Assembly (NCBI GenBank): GCA_017399405.1
Contig: JAFQCT010000013.1
Span: forward strand, 1 to 62,622
Direction: 5' to 3'
Origin: Clostridia bacterium
GTDB lineage: Bacteria > Bacillota > Clostridia > Oscillospirales > Acutalibacteraceae
DNA length: 62,622 nucleotides
A program made the translations under genes and the position numbers. Below, piece after piece: positions 1 through 8,078 of the stretch. The notes beneath the pieces are model-generated. The model did no database searches and was not told where the DNA came from. It saw nothing but the letters and a program-made list of their open reading frames with translations. How positions within the stretch are numbered: position 1 is the first letter of the stretch; the number at the start of each line of letters is the position of its first letter.

Positions 1-74
1 CCGGTAGTTCAGTTGGTTAGAACGCTAGCCTGTCACGCTAGAGGTCGACGGTTCGAGCCCGTTCCGGGTCGCCA
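1..74 (+). tRNA. tRNA-Asp (GTC), 5' truncated by window edge
   Basis: Cloverleaf with anticodon GTC at 32-34 in a 7-nt loop closed by a 5-bp CTAGC/GCTAG stem. The T-arm is intact and CCA is encoded at 72-74. The 3' acceptor strand CCGGGTC needs GACCCGG on the 5' side. Only CCGG is present, so three 5' bases lie outside the window. It is the first of a four-tRNA cluster. Confidence 0.96.
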
Positions 75-80
75 TTTTTT

Positions 81-156
<76 letters not shown>

Positions 157-164
157 ATTTGTAT

Positions 165-240
165 GCGGATGTAGCTCATCTGGTAGAGCGCCACCTTGCC
201 AAGGTGGAGGTAGCGAGTTCGAGCCTCGTCATCCGCTCCA
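165..240 (+). tRNA. tRNA-Gly (GCC)
   Basis: Complete cloverleaf. Acceptor GCGGATG pairs with CATCCGC. Anticodon stem CCACC/GGTGG holds GCC at 198-200, and CCA is encoded at the end. It is followed closely by a hairpin with a T-rich tail. Confidence 0.97.
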
Positions 241-249
241 TAAAAAAAC

Positions 250-290
250 AGGACACAGAATTCTCCCAGTTTCTTGTGTCCTATTTTTAT
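250..290 (+). terminator. Hairpin with T-rich tail between tRNA-Gly and tRNA-Cys
   Basis: AGGACACA (250-257) pairs with TGTGTCCT (275-282), followed by ATTTTTAT. It could end or attenuate the Asp-Phe-Gly transcript before tRNA-Cys. Confidence 0.6.
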
Positions 291-302
291 CAAATTTAAT
301 AT

Positions 303-377
303 GGTGGCATAGCCAAGTGGTAAGGCGTGGGTCTGCAAAACCCTGATTCATCGGTTCAAATCCGATTGCCACCTCCA
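303..377 (+). tRNA. tRNA-Cys (GCA)
   Basis: Cloverleaf with acceptor GGTGGCA pairing TGCCACC, anticodon GCA at 335-337 and an encoded CCA at 375-377. It is the last tRNA of the cluster and is followed by a strong intrinsic terminator. Confidence 0.96.
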
Positions 378-382
378 AGAGA

Positions 383-410
383 AAACCCATCCAAAAGGAT
401 GGGTTTTTCA
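383..410 (+). terminator. Intrinsic terminator of the tRNA cluster
   Basis: AACCCATCC and GGATGGGTT form a 9-bp stem around an AAAA loop, followed by a T run. Confidence 0.85.
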
Positions 411-465
411 AATTTTATCTATTGTAAAAGCGTATGCATATTACCAAAATTAACCATAAAACACA

Positions 466-494
466 TTGACATTTACCCAGCGTAGTGCTATCAT
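466..494 (+). promoter_or_regulatory. Sigma-A-type promoter for the SGNH hydrolase gene
   Basis: TTGACA (466-471), a 17-nt spacer and TATCAT (489-494) lie upstream of the ATG at 532. A ribosome site GGTGGGG (517-523) precedes that start. Confidence 0.75.
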
Positions 495-531
495 CTATTT
501 GGGGTTAATATAATCTGGTGGGGGAATAAAA

Positions 532-1839
532 ATGAAAAAAATCTTAAAAACATCATTTGCCTTTATGCTTGTGTTTGCTATAATTACAAGCACATTAACT
601 TGTTTTGCGATAGAACTTAATCAAGATGCTGTTAATGAGCATAGAGGACAGTTTGAAAATTATCTTCTTCTCGGTGATAGTGTTGCAAGTGGTTACCGTG
701 ATGTTATGTGTGATGAAGATGACGCTTACAACAAAACATATCAAGAAACAGTTTATTGCAGAGTTCCCGGTTCTTATGCTGATGTTCTTACAAAAGCGAT
801 TATTGAAGCTGATACAATGACTGCTTTTGCAGCACCTGGATATAGAACTGTAGAAATCCGTTATATGCTTGAAGACGATTTTGACGAAGCAGATGACTAT
901 ATGTTCCATCCTGCACAGTTGAATACTGTTGGTGATGCAGGTAGTGAAGAATACCGTACAGCATATAAAAAGGCAGTTGCTGAAGCTGACCTTATTACTC
1001 TTGGCGTCGGTGGTAATGACTGGGGTGCATATCTTGGTTGGGTTGTTTCAGATATTTTTGAAAAAGAAAATGTAGCAGATGAATATACAGAACAGTTGCA
1101 GGGTATTGTTGAAGGTGGCACTATGGATGTTGAAACAATTAAAAGCCTTGTTGAAATTGTTCATCTTGCAGGGGCACTTCCTGAATTGGTTGCAACACTT
1201 CCGTCAGCACTTTCAGATGGCCTTAGCAATTTCTATAAAAACTGGGATATTATGATTCAAGATATTTATGACTTGAATCCTGATGTTACTCTTATGGTAC
1301 TTGGTATGAGTGACAACAGCGTAAAAGGTAAATATTATGGCTATAATGGTGAAGAGGGCGAACCAATCAGTACTGATGCAGTAACTCAATCTGAAGTTGT
1401 AACAACTATTGTTGATTTTATTATGACAGTTGGTAATACACCAATGATTGAGGGTGCAGAAAAATTCGGCTACACTTATGTTGATACAGCCGGTACAACT
1501 TATGTTGAAAGTCACCCTGACGCAGACGGTCACATTTATATTGCAAACAAGATTATTGAAGCATTACCTTCTGTGAATTCTTCTGATGATGAAATCGCAG
1601 ATACACCTAATAATGACACAGATGGTGAAGTTGTTGGTGGAGATAACAATGAAAATGCAAATCCACCTGCTCAGGATAGCGAAAATAATACAGAAAACGA
1701 TAGCGTAAATAATAATGAAAAAAATCCTGACACGGATATTGATAAAACAGTAATTGTCGCTCCTGTTGTGGTGATTGCATTTGTTTCAATTACAATGATG
1801 ATTATAATTTTCGCAAAACGAAAAAGAATTGAAGAATAA
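532..1839 (+). CDS. Membrane-anchored SGNH/GDSL-family hydrolase
   Basis: 435 residues. Residues 1-26 form a signal peptide. GDSVASGY (Ser50 as likely nucleophile) and GGND (around 160-163) are the SGNH block I and III motifs, and SHPDADGH near 327-334 carries the block V histidine. The usual Asp three residues before that His is not obvious. An Asn/Asp-rich linker (about 350-405) leads to one membrane helix (407-428) and a Lys/Arg tail, so the catalytic domain is probably held outside the cell. The family removes acyl or acetyl esters from lipids or glycans. The substrate cannot be told from sequence. It is monocistronic, with its own promoter and terminator. Confidence 0.85.
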   Translation: MKKILKTSFAFMLVFAIITSTLTCFAIELNQDAVNEHRGQFENYLLLGDSVASGYRDVMCDEDDAYNKTYQETVYCRVPGSYADVLTKAIIEADTMTAFAAPGYRTVEIRYMLEDDFDEADDYMFHPAQLNTVGDAGSEEYRTAYKKAVAEADLITLGVGGNDWGAYLGWVVSDIFEKENVADEYTEQLQGIVEGGTMDVETIKSLVEIVHLAGALPELVATLPSALSDGLSNFYKNWDIMIQDIYDLNPDVTLMVLGMSDNSVKGKYYGYNGEEGEPISTDAVTQSEVVTTIVDFIMTVGNTPMIEGAEKFGYTYVDTAGTTYVESHPDADGHIYIANKIIEALPSVNSSDDEIADTPNNDTDGEVVGGDNNENANPPAQDSENNTENDSVNNNEKNPDTDIDKTVIVAPVVVIAFVSITMMIIIFAKRKRIEE

Positions 1840-1848
1840 TTTATAATG

Positions 1849-1888
1849 AAAAAGACTGATTTTGCACATGGCAAAGTCAGTCTTTTTA
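1849..1888. terminator. Bidirectional terminator between convergent genes
   Basis: AAAGACTGA with a TTTGC extension pairs with GCAAA and TCAGTCTTT. A-rich on the left and T-rich on the right, it can serve both the hydrolase gene (plus) and the radical SAM gene (minus). Confidence 0.8.
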
Positions 1889-1893
1889 TATAT

Positions 1894-2727
1894 TCAAAAC
1901 TTCCTTACAAAACTGCATCTTTTACAGAGTTCTTCGCAGGCATTTCTATTTGAAAATCCGTTATAAATGTTTTGTGCTTTTGGGGAGTTTATAATTTCTT
2001 CTAAATCTTTTTCAAAAATATTACCAAGATTTATTTCGCCGTTATTGTCAAGGCAACAGGGGACAACCGTGCCGTCGGCCAAAACGCCAATCTGGTCGCG
2101 AAGACCATAACAAAAAACTTTTTCGTTTATATCATTATTTTCAAGTGTAGGCCAGTCGAATTTATCCCCATATTGAATATAGATTTTTTCGCCGATTCGT
2201 GTACCGTTTCGCTCAACTACCCAAGGTTTTGGGAAATAATTTTCGAGGACATTCAATATTTCATTATTCAAACTATCTTTACCACCGTTGTTCCAAAGTC
2301 GCAGAACAACAATTTTTTCATTTTCGGCACTTTTTGCATACTCAAAACAATCATTTAAGTAGTTTTCAAAAGCGTTTTTGTTCTCATTCGCCTCGAATGA
2401 GTGGAGAGAAATCACAGTTTTGTAATGAGATTTCGATTTCAAAAGAATACCTTTATTTTTACTTAAAAGAGTGCCATTTGTTGTGATAATTACCTTAAAA
2501 TTCATATCTTCGGCAATTCTCAAAAATGTTTCAAGGTTAGGGTGGCAAAGTGGCTCCCCAAGAAGATGAAAATAAATGTAATCAGTATAGTCCTTGATTT
2601 TTTCTAATACTGTTTTGAACTCTTGCACATTCATTCTTTTGGGACTTCTTTTAGTGCCTGGACAAAACGAGCATTTAAGGTTACAGATATTTGAAATTTC
2701 AACATATACTTTTGCAAATCTTTTCAT
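1894..2727 (-). CDS. Radical SAM protein with SPASM-like C-terminal cysteines
   Basis: 277 residues. The N-terminus has CNLKCSFC (Cys15, Cys19, Cys22), the CxxxCxxC motif that ligates the SAM-cleaving 4Fe-4S cluster. HLLGEPLCHP matches the second conserved strand of the family. A C-terminal cysteine set (CC near 218, then CEELCKRC near the end) resembles a SPASM or twitch auxiliary-cluster domain, as in peptide- or protein-modifying radical SAM enzymes. No precursor peptide is seen nearby, so the substrate is unknown. The ribosome site is GGTGAG. Confidence 0.85.
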   Translation of the reverse strand: MKRFAKVYVEISNICNLKCSFCPGTKRSPKRMNVQEFKTVLEKIKDYTDYIYFHLLGEPLCHPNLETFLRIAEDMNFKVIITTNGTLLSKNKGILLKSKSHYKTVISLHSFEANENKNAFENYLNDCFEYAKSAENEKIVVLRLWNNGGKDSLNNEILNVLENYFPKPWVVERNGTRIGEKIYIQYGDKFDWPTLENNDINEKVFCYGLRDQIGVLADGTVVPCCLDNNGEINLGNIFEKDLEEIINSPKAQNIYNGFSNRNACEELCKRCSFVRKF

Positions 2728-2788
2728 TTTCTCACCAACTTTCTTTTGTGATTATACCATATTTCGTACAGATAATAAACAATTATTA

Positions 2789-2817
2789 TTGAAAGATATT
2801 TTTATATATGATAAAAT
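2789..2817 (+). promoter_or_regulatory. Probable promoter for the 2833-6514 gene cluster
   Basis: TTGAAA (2789-2794), 17 nt and TAAAAT (2812-2817) lie just upstream of a GGTGAT ribosome site and the ATG at 2833, in a divergent intergenic gap. Confidence 0.5.
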
Positions 2818-2832
2818 TATTTTGGTGATTTT

Positions 2833-3219
2833 ATGAAACTTATAGTTTGTCTTGACGACAAAAACGGTATGCTTTTTAACAAGCGTAGGCAAAGTCGTGA
2901 TAAGATTTTAATTGAGAATATGCTCGAACTCTGTAAAGGCGAAAAACTTTACACTAACGATTATTCTGCAACACTATTCCCTGAAAATTCGGTAGTAATC
3001 TGTGAAGATTTTGAAAGTATTGAGAATGGTTTTGTTTTTGCAGAAAACACTATTCCAAATGAAGAAAATATTGAAGAAATAATAGTATATAAATGGAATA
3101 GGGTGTACCCTGCAGACACTTATTTTAACATTTCTCTTGATGGCTGGAGTTTAGCCGAAACAGCAGATTTTATAGGCTCGTCCCACGAAAAAATCACAAG
3201 AGAAAGATATGTGAGGTAA
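2833..3219 (+). CDS. Conserved small protein of unknown function
   Basis: 128 residues, with no signal peptide or membrane helix. The N-terminus (MKLIVCLDDKNGMLFNKRRQ) looks like a clostridial family sometimes labelled as a ribonuclease Z relative. No metallo-beta-lactamase HxHxDH motif is present, so I do not accept that label. It starts 3 nt before the next gene's ATG region, in a probable operon with a nuclease lipoprotein. Function not assigned. Confidence 0.7.
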   Translation: MKLIVCLDDKNGMLFNKRRQSRDKILIENMLELCKGEKLYTNDYSATLFPENSVVICEDFESIENGFVFAENTIPNEENIEEIIVYKWNRVYPADTYFNISLDGWSLAETADFIGSSHEKITRERYVR

Positions 3220-3221
3220 TT

Positions 3222-4154
3222 ATGAAAAAGTATTTATCGCTGATTTCAATAATTCTTGTATCAATACTCATTTTAAGTGGTTGTGGCAAAGACCCTCAAC
3301 TTTATTATGACGAGGGTGAATCGCAAATCGCCAATAGTCAGGCAGAAAGCACAACTCTTGCACAAAGCACAACAGTAACTCTTAAAGACATTCCCGCATT
3401 TTCGGGTAGTCCGTACATAGCAATCAATGACAATCAACCGTCATTCACAAGTGATGACTACACTACAAATGCATTTGAAAAATATGCAGAGCTTGATTAT
3501 CTTGGCAGATGCGGAGTAACTTATGCGTGCGTTGGCGTTGAGATTATGCCAACAGAAGACCGAGGTAGTATCGGTCAGGTAAAGCCTACGGGTTGGGTAA
3601 CTGCAAAATACGATTTTGTTGACGGTAAATATCTGTATAACAGATGTCATTTAATCGGATTTCAGTTGACGGGTGAAAATGCAAATACCCGTAATCTTAT
3701 TACAGGCACCCGTTATATGAATACAGAGGGTATGTTGCCTTTTGAAAATATGATTGCCGACTATGTAAAAGAAACTGAAAATCATGTTTTATACCGCGTA
3801 ACACCGATTTTTGATGGTAAAAATCTCGTTGCAAGTGGAGTGCAGATGGAGGCGTATTCCGTTGAAGATAATGGCGATGGAATCTGCTTTAATGTGTATT
3901 GCTATAATGTGCAACCGGGGGTTATAATTGACTACGCAACAGGTAAAAGTCAGTTAGATACTGAAACTACCACCAAGGCAGAAGATGATATAAACGCATC
4001 ACAGTATGTGCTGAATACATCTTCAAAGAAAATCCACAAGCCAACTTGCTCAGGTGCTAAAAATATGAGTGAAAAGAATAAAAAGACCGTTAGTGGAACA
4101 GAAATAAAATCTTATATCAATGACGGTTATGAATATTGTGGTACTTGTTTTTAA
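3222..4154 (+). CDS. Lipoprotein DNA/RNA non-specific endonuclease
   Basis: 310 residues. The signal peptide ends in lipobox LSGC, so it is a lipid-anchored surface protein. A Ser/Thr-rich linker follows. The core (about 75-240) matches the beta-beta-alpha-Me nuclease family (EndA/NucA type), and NRCHLIGFQL is the variant of the DRGH catalytic motif, its His being the general base. The C-terminal 45 residues (YVLNTSSKKIHKPTCS to EYCGTC) form a small Cys/His module often appended to secreted nucleases and likely to bind metal. It degrades nucleic acid outside the cell, for nutrition or DNA uptake. Confidence 0.85.
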   Translation: MKKYLSLISIILVSILILSGCGKDPQLYYDEGESQIANSQAESTTLAQSTTVTLKDIPAFSGSPYIAINDNQPSFTSDDYTTNAFEKYAELDYLGRCGVTYACVGVEIMPTEDRGSIGQVKPTGWVTAKYDFVDGKYLYNRCHLIGFQLTGENANTRNLITGTRYMNTEGMLPFENMIADYVKETENHVLYRVTPIFDGKNLVASGVQMEAYSVEDNGDGICFNVYCYNVQPGVIIDYATGKSQLDTETTTKAEDDINASQYVLNTSSKKIHKPTCSGAKNMSEKNKKTVSGTEIKSYINDGYEYCGTCF

Positions 4155-4172
4155 TTGAAAGGGGGCAAGGGT

Positions 4173-5570
4173 ATGTCTTTTAATGAATTTGAAAAAGTAT
4201 TTCTTGCAAGGTGTGAAGAATACGCAAAAAGTATAAGTGCGCTTGGCACAAAAACCACATCTGAAAAGAAAACAACCTTCTTTTCGATTAGTTTACCTAC
4301 AATAAAAATTCAGTTTATTTACAGTAAAAAAAGAGGTGCTTTTGATTTACCAAGCACCATTTTTGCCCGTATTTATCTTAATAAAAATACAAACCATTTT
4401 TATCATATTCCTGAACTTCTTGCCTTTTTAGGTATTGACGATTACAGAGCTTGTTACTTCCCTTATATTGAGTCAGAAGAACGAATGAATTGCTGTTTTG
4501 ACGCACTTACAAAGGTGATTGACTCTCATATCGGAGATTTTGAAAAGATTGTAACAACTTTTCGTCACGAAGAAATGCGCCGTTATCAGTTTGAAAGTAT
4601 AAAAGGTATATATTCTCTTAAAGAGGAAGATTACAACGAAACTGATATGTATGTAATGATGATTGAAATGGGCGAAACAATGACTTTTCTTCAGCGAATG
4701 ACAACGCTTGATGCCTATTATAATCTGTGTTGTGGTAATCGTGAAGACGCCATTAAAAAGTATGAAAAATTACAGTCTAAAAATCTGTTGTTTGATTACG
4801 AAAAACGATTGTTAGAATATATTAAAAAGCCTGAAAATGCAGATTTTAGGCCAATTACTGACGAATGTTTTTCATACAGAGAAGCAAAACCGTACATTCT
4901 CAACAGTAATGTGTTTTCATTCAAATCTCTTGTCTTTTCGTTAGGTGTAACTCTTCCTATTTTCTTGATTTCTACATTTATAGTTGAAAAGATTTTGTCA
5001 GCAGGTGCAGTTGCTCATTATGGTGCACCTTGGTGGGTAACCTTGCTTTTTGCAGTAGTTTCTGCACTTGCCGTTACAATAGGTTTTGCTGATAATATCA
5101 ACAATGTTGTAGGTGACAAAAAAGCCAAAGATAGAGTGCGTTACAGTAAAATTCTTGAGTCCAAGCTTTCAAAAGACATTGGCGAAGTAATTTTTAGAAG
5201 CTTTTCTGCAATTTCACTTGTATTTGTTTTAATACTTTCATTATTTACAACAAGTGTTTATGATACATATATCAAAACTCCAAATGATAATAATCCGTTC
5301 ACATCAATTCAAATTAAATATGAAGATATTGAAAAAATCTATTATATGGATGCTCGTTATAATGTGTATGGTGACCGTATTGACAGACCATCTTATGTGC
5401 TTATATTCAAAGATGGCACAATGTTTGATTTGGATATGGTCAATACAGCAGAAGAAACTGAAAAAGATATTTTGCCATTATTAGAAAAGTATGATTTAGA
5501 AATTATAAAAGTTGATAATCATAAAGAAATATCCGGTTATGACGAGTATTACGAAGAATATTATGAATAA
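4173..5570 (+). CDS. Three-helix membrane protein of unknown function
   Basis: 465 residues from the ATG at 4173, chosen because GAAAGGGGG lies just upstream. The longer reading from TTG at 4155 has no ribosome site. About 250 soluble residues come first, then three hydrophobic segments (SLVFSLGVTLPIFLISTFIV, a WWVTLLFAVV stretch, and SAISLVFVLILSLF). A C-terminal domain of about 110 residues follows and ends in a Tyr/Glu-rich tail. No family recognised. It sits in a same-strand run with the nuclease and the GH43-like gene. Confidence 0.75.
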   Translation: MSFNEFEKVFLARCEEYAKSISALGTKTTSEKKTTFFSISLPTIKIQFIYSKKRGAFDLPSTIFARIYLNKNTNHFYHIPELLAFLGIDDYRACYFPYIESEERMNCCFDALTKVIDSHIGDFEKIVTTFRHEEMRRYQFESIKGIYSLKEEDYNETDMYVMMIEMGETMTFLQRMTTLDAYYNLCCGNREDAIKKYEKLQSKNLLFDYEKRLLEYIKKPENADFRPITDECFSYREAKPYILNSNVFSFKSLVFSLGVTLPIFLISTFIVEKILSAGAVAHYGAPWWVTLLFAVVSALAVTIGFADNINNVVGDKKAKDRVRYSKILESKLSKDIGEVIFRSFSAISLVFVLILSLFTTSVYDTYIKTPNDNNPFTSIQIKYEDIEKIYYMDARYNVYGDRIDRPSYVLIFKDGTMFDLDMVNTAEETEKDILPLLEKYDLEIIKVDNHKEISGYDEYYEEYYE

Positions 5571-5584
5571 TTAAGGAGATTATT

Positions 5585-6514
5585 ATGCCATATTTGTTTA
5601 CACATTTCAAAGAGAAAATCACACCTGACGGTGAACAGGTCTATTTTGGAATAAGCCGAGATGGACTCAATTGGGAAAAGGTTAATGACGGAAATCTCGT
5701 GTTAACTGCAAAACTTGGCGAAAAAGGTTGTCGTGACATTGAAATCGTAAGACTTCATACAGGTGGGTTTGTAATTCTCACAACTGACCTTTGTGTTGCT
5801 AATCGTTATGATGAAAACTTTAACCTTGACTGGTCAAATATTAATCGTACAGGTAGTAAGTGCCTTCGTATGTGGAAAACTGACGATTTAGTACATTTCA
5901 GTGAAGAAAAGTTAGTACATTTCGGTCGTGACGATTTTGGTTGTATGTGGGCACCTGAAGTGTATTTTGAAGAAGAAACAGGGGAGTATTTAATCCATTG
6001 GGGCTCAACTGTGGCAGAAGATGACTACAAGCATATGTCAATTTACTGTTCAGTTACAAAGGATTTTGAAACATTCTCTGAGCCTAAACTTTTCTTCACA
6101 AAAGACAACGAAATTCTCGATACACACATTCGCAAAATTGACGGAGTGTATCATATGTTCTATAAAAACGCACACAATCCGTCAATGAATATGCACGCAA
6201 CATCGACTAATCTTTACGGACCTTATAAGCACGACAAGGCTTTTGAAGATTATATGAGCACTATTGAAAAACCTGGCTCATATGAAGCGGGAACGAGTTT
6301 CACTTTACCTGACGGCAGATGGTGTGTACTTTTCGATTTCTTCGGTTGCGAAAAAGAAAAAATGGGATATGTGCCGTTTATTTCTTCAAAGCCTGGTGAT
6401 ATGAATTTTACCCGTTGCCCTGATTTGTTCAACTTCCCATATGGCTATAAACACGGTGGAGTTGTTGAAATCACAGAAGAAGAATATGAAAGACTTTTGA
6501 ATGCAGAATTCTGA
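5585..6514 (+). CDS. Glycosyl hydrolase family 43-like protein, cytoplasmic
   Basis: 309 residues, no signal peptide. A beta-propeller-like repeat pattern contains WAPEVYF, an ILDTHIRKIDG strand and a YEAGTSFTLPDG segment, which match the GH43/GH-F clan style (arabinan- and xylan-derived oligosaccharide hydrolases). The canonical first-blade catalytic Asp is not clear, so activity and linkage are uncertain. The ribosome site TAAGGAGA is strong. The last codons (NAEF) and the stop lie inside a dispersed GCAGAAT repeat, so the C-terminus may be recently remodelled. Confidence 0.75.
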   Translation: MPYLFTHFKEKITPDGEQVYFGISRDGLNWEKVNDGNLVLTAKLGEKGCRDIEIVRLHTGGFVILTTDLCVANRYDENFNLDWSNINRTGSKCLRMWKTDDLVHFSEEKLVHFGRDDFGCMWAPEVYFEEETGEYLIHWGSTVAEDDYKHMSIYCSVTKDFETFSEPKLFFTKDNEILDTHIRKIDGVYHMFYKNAHNPSMNMHATSTNLYGPYKHDKAFEDYMSTIEKPGSYEAGTSFTLPDGRWCVLFDFFGCEKEKMGYVPFISSKPGDMNFTRCPDLFNFPYGYKHGGVVEITEEEYERLLNAEF

Positions 6515-6540
6515 ATGCAGAATGCAGAATTGTAGGGTGG
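6499..6540. repeat. GCAGAAT-type dispersed repeat plus TGTAGGG fragment
   Basis: Tandem AATGCAGAATTCTG and AATGCAGAATGCAG words overlap the end of the GH43-like gene. A TGTAGGGTGG fragment and a T run follow. Related words recur at 40606, 49788 and 59028. Confidence 0.7.
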
Positions 6541-6616
6541 TTTTTTTCGTATTTTGCACTCAAATAGACTAAAAATTATTAAAAAAGACGCTGAATTAAA
6601 ATCAGCGTCTTTATAT

Positions 6617-7714
6617 TTATTCTTCAGTTTTTTCTGTATCCTCTTTAACTTCTTCTATTGTTTCTTCGGATTGTTGTTCTTCAATTTCTTCAACCGTTTC
6701 TTCAACAACCTCTTCTGTTGGGGTTATTACTTCATCAATTGACTCAACTACTACTGACTGATTCATTTCTTCTTGGTGCTTTTCAGCCTTTTCGTTAAGC
6801 CACGCGATAATATCTGCATAAACTTCTTCGCGGTTAATCTCGTTAAGTATTTCGTGACGAGCACCCTCGTAAAGTTTCATAGTCACATTTTTGTGGCCTG
6901 TCTTTTTAAGCATTTTGTAAACTTCATTTACGCCCTTGCTGTAATCACCAACAGGGTCCATAGTGCCTGAAATCAAATAGATAGGCATACTTAAAGGAAC
7001 GGTGTTATACCAACGCTTTGAAGATACTTGTTTAAGAGTAGTAAAAAGTGCCTTCATACCGCTAACGGTGTATGTATATCCGCAAAGTTCGTCAGCATTG
7101 AACTTGTCAACTTCTTCTTCGTCACGACTTGCCCAGTCATTTTCAGTACGCTTTTGAGTTTTACGGTTATACGCACCAAATGCGATTGCGTCAAGTACTT
7201 CGGAACGGTGCATAGGTCCGTTTTGCTTGATAAGAGCATTTGCAAGTGAAATGCCAATACCTAATGCAGGGTTTTCACCACTTGTACCGCTGTAAATAAC
7301 ACCGTCAAGTAAATAACCGTATTTTGCGGTGTATTTGCGGGCAATAAGTGAGCCCATACCGTGACCAAGCATAAAGAATGGTAAGTCGGGATATTCACTC
7401 TTGATAATGTCAGTTAAAGATTTCAAATCTTCAACAAAATGTTCTTCACCCTCGGTTTCACCGAAAAAGCCAAGCATTTCTTTGTCAGTAATTGACGAAC
7501 CGTGACCAATATGGTCACTTACAAATACCGCGTAACCTGCTTTGCAGAGTTCAAGTGCAAATCGGGCATAACGGTTTGAGTATTCAGCCATACCGTGTGA
7601 AATCTGAACAACACCTTTAATTGAGCCATAGTCAATTGGTGCAGCACTTTGAGCGTATATGTCACATAATCCCGAATGTGATGGGAAAGTATATTCTTTA
7701 GTAAGGAATTCCAA
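6617..7714 (-). CDS. Alpha/beta hydrolase (lysophospholipase-like) lacking the nucleophile Ser
   Basis: About 365 residues from a TTG at 7714, preceded by AGGTGAT at the usual distance. A GTG three codons upstream is the alternative. The fold is that of monoglyceride lipase-like Hydrolase_4 proteins: HGMAEYSNRY oxyanion region, SDHIGHGSS, ISGTMDP (Asp) and GARHEILNE (His). The nucleophile elbow normally reads GHSMGS. Here it reads GHGMGS, with codon GGT at 7358-7360. The Asp and His are kept but the Ser is lost, so hydrolysis by the usual mechanism is doubtful. A Glu/Thr-rich acidic tail of about 55 residues follows the domain. Probably cytosolic. Confidence 0.82.
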   Translation of the reverse strand: MEFLTKEYTFPSHSGLCDIYAQSAAPIDYGSIKGVVQISHGMAEYSNRYARFALELCKAGYAVFVSDHIGHGSSITDKEMLGFFGETEGEEHFVEDLKSLTDIIKSEYPDLPFFMLGHGMGSLIARKYTAKYGYLLDGVIYSGTSGENPALGIGISLANALIKQNGPMHRSEVLDAIAFGAYNRKTQKRTENDWASRDEEEVDKFNADELCGYTYTVSGMKALFTTLKQVSSKRWYNTVPLSMPIYLISGTMDPVGDYSKGVNEVYKMLKKTGHKNVTMKLYEGARHEILNEINREEVYADIIAWLNEKAEKHQEEMNQSVVVESIDEVITPTEEVVEETVEEIEEQQSEETIEEVKEDTEKTEE

Positions 7715-7800
7715 AAATATCACCTAACCTTTTAACTTGTAGTATTTTACCATATATTGAGTAAAAAATCAAATCGGACATATAATCAAAATTCAAAGCA

Positions 7801-7829
7801 TTGAAAATCAAAGCAAATTATGTTATAAT
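7801..7829 (+). promoter_or_regulatory. Promoter of tRNA-Ala
   Basis: TTGAAA (7801-7806), 17 nt and TATAAT (7824-7829), 10 nt before the tRNA 5' end. Confidence 0.85.
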
Positions 7830-7839
7830 CACAACATAC

Positions 7840-7915
7840 GGGGCATTAGCGCAGTTGGGAGCGCATCACACTGGCAGTGTGGGGGTCAGGGGTTCAAGTC
7901 CCCTATGCTCCACCA
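7840..7915 (+). tRNA. tRNA-Ala (GGC)
   Basis: Acceptor GGGGCAT pairs ATGCTCC. The D-stem is GCGC/GCGC. The anticodon stem TCACA/TGTGG encloses GGC at 7873-7875. CCA is encoded. It is a single transcription unit with its own promoter and terminator. Confidence 0.97.
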
Positions 7916-7916
7916 G

Positions 7917-7950
7917 AAAAAGAGTTTGTGTTTTTACACAGACTCTTTTT
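7917..7950 (+). terminator. Intrinsic terminator of tRNA-Ala
   Basis: AGAGTTTGTGT pairs with ACACAGACTCT (one wobble), followed by TTTTT. Confidence 0.85.
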
Positions 7951-8078
7951 CAATTTACAATACTCAACATTCTGTGCAAAATATGTTCAAAAAATATTAA
8001 CATTTGATTTATTAAATATTCATTTTTTTGGATAATAATGTATAATAAAGATATAAAATAGGTAAAGGATTTGGTATT

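Noticed and set aside
2833-3219. Calling this gene ribonuclease Z
   Set aside because: I saw no HxHxDH metallo-beta-lactamase motif, and 128 residues is far too short for that enzyme.
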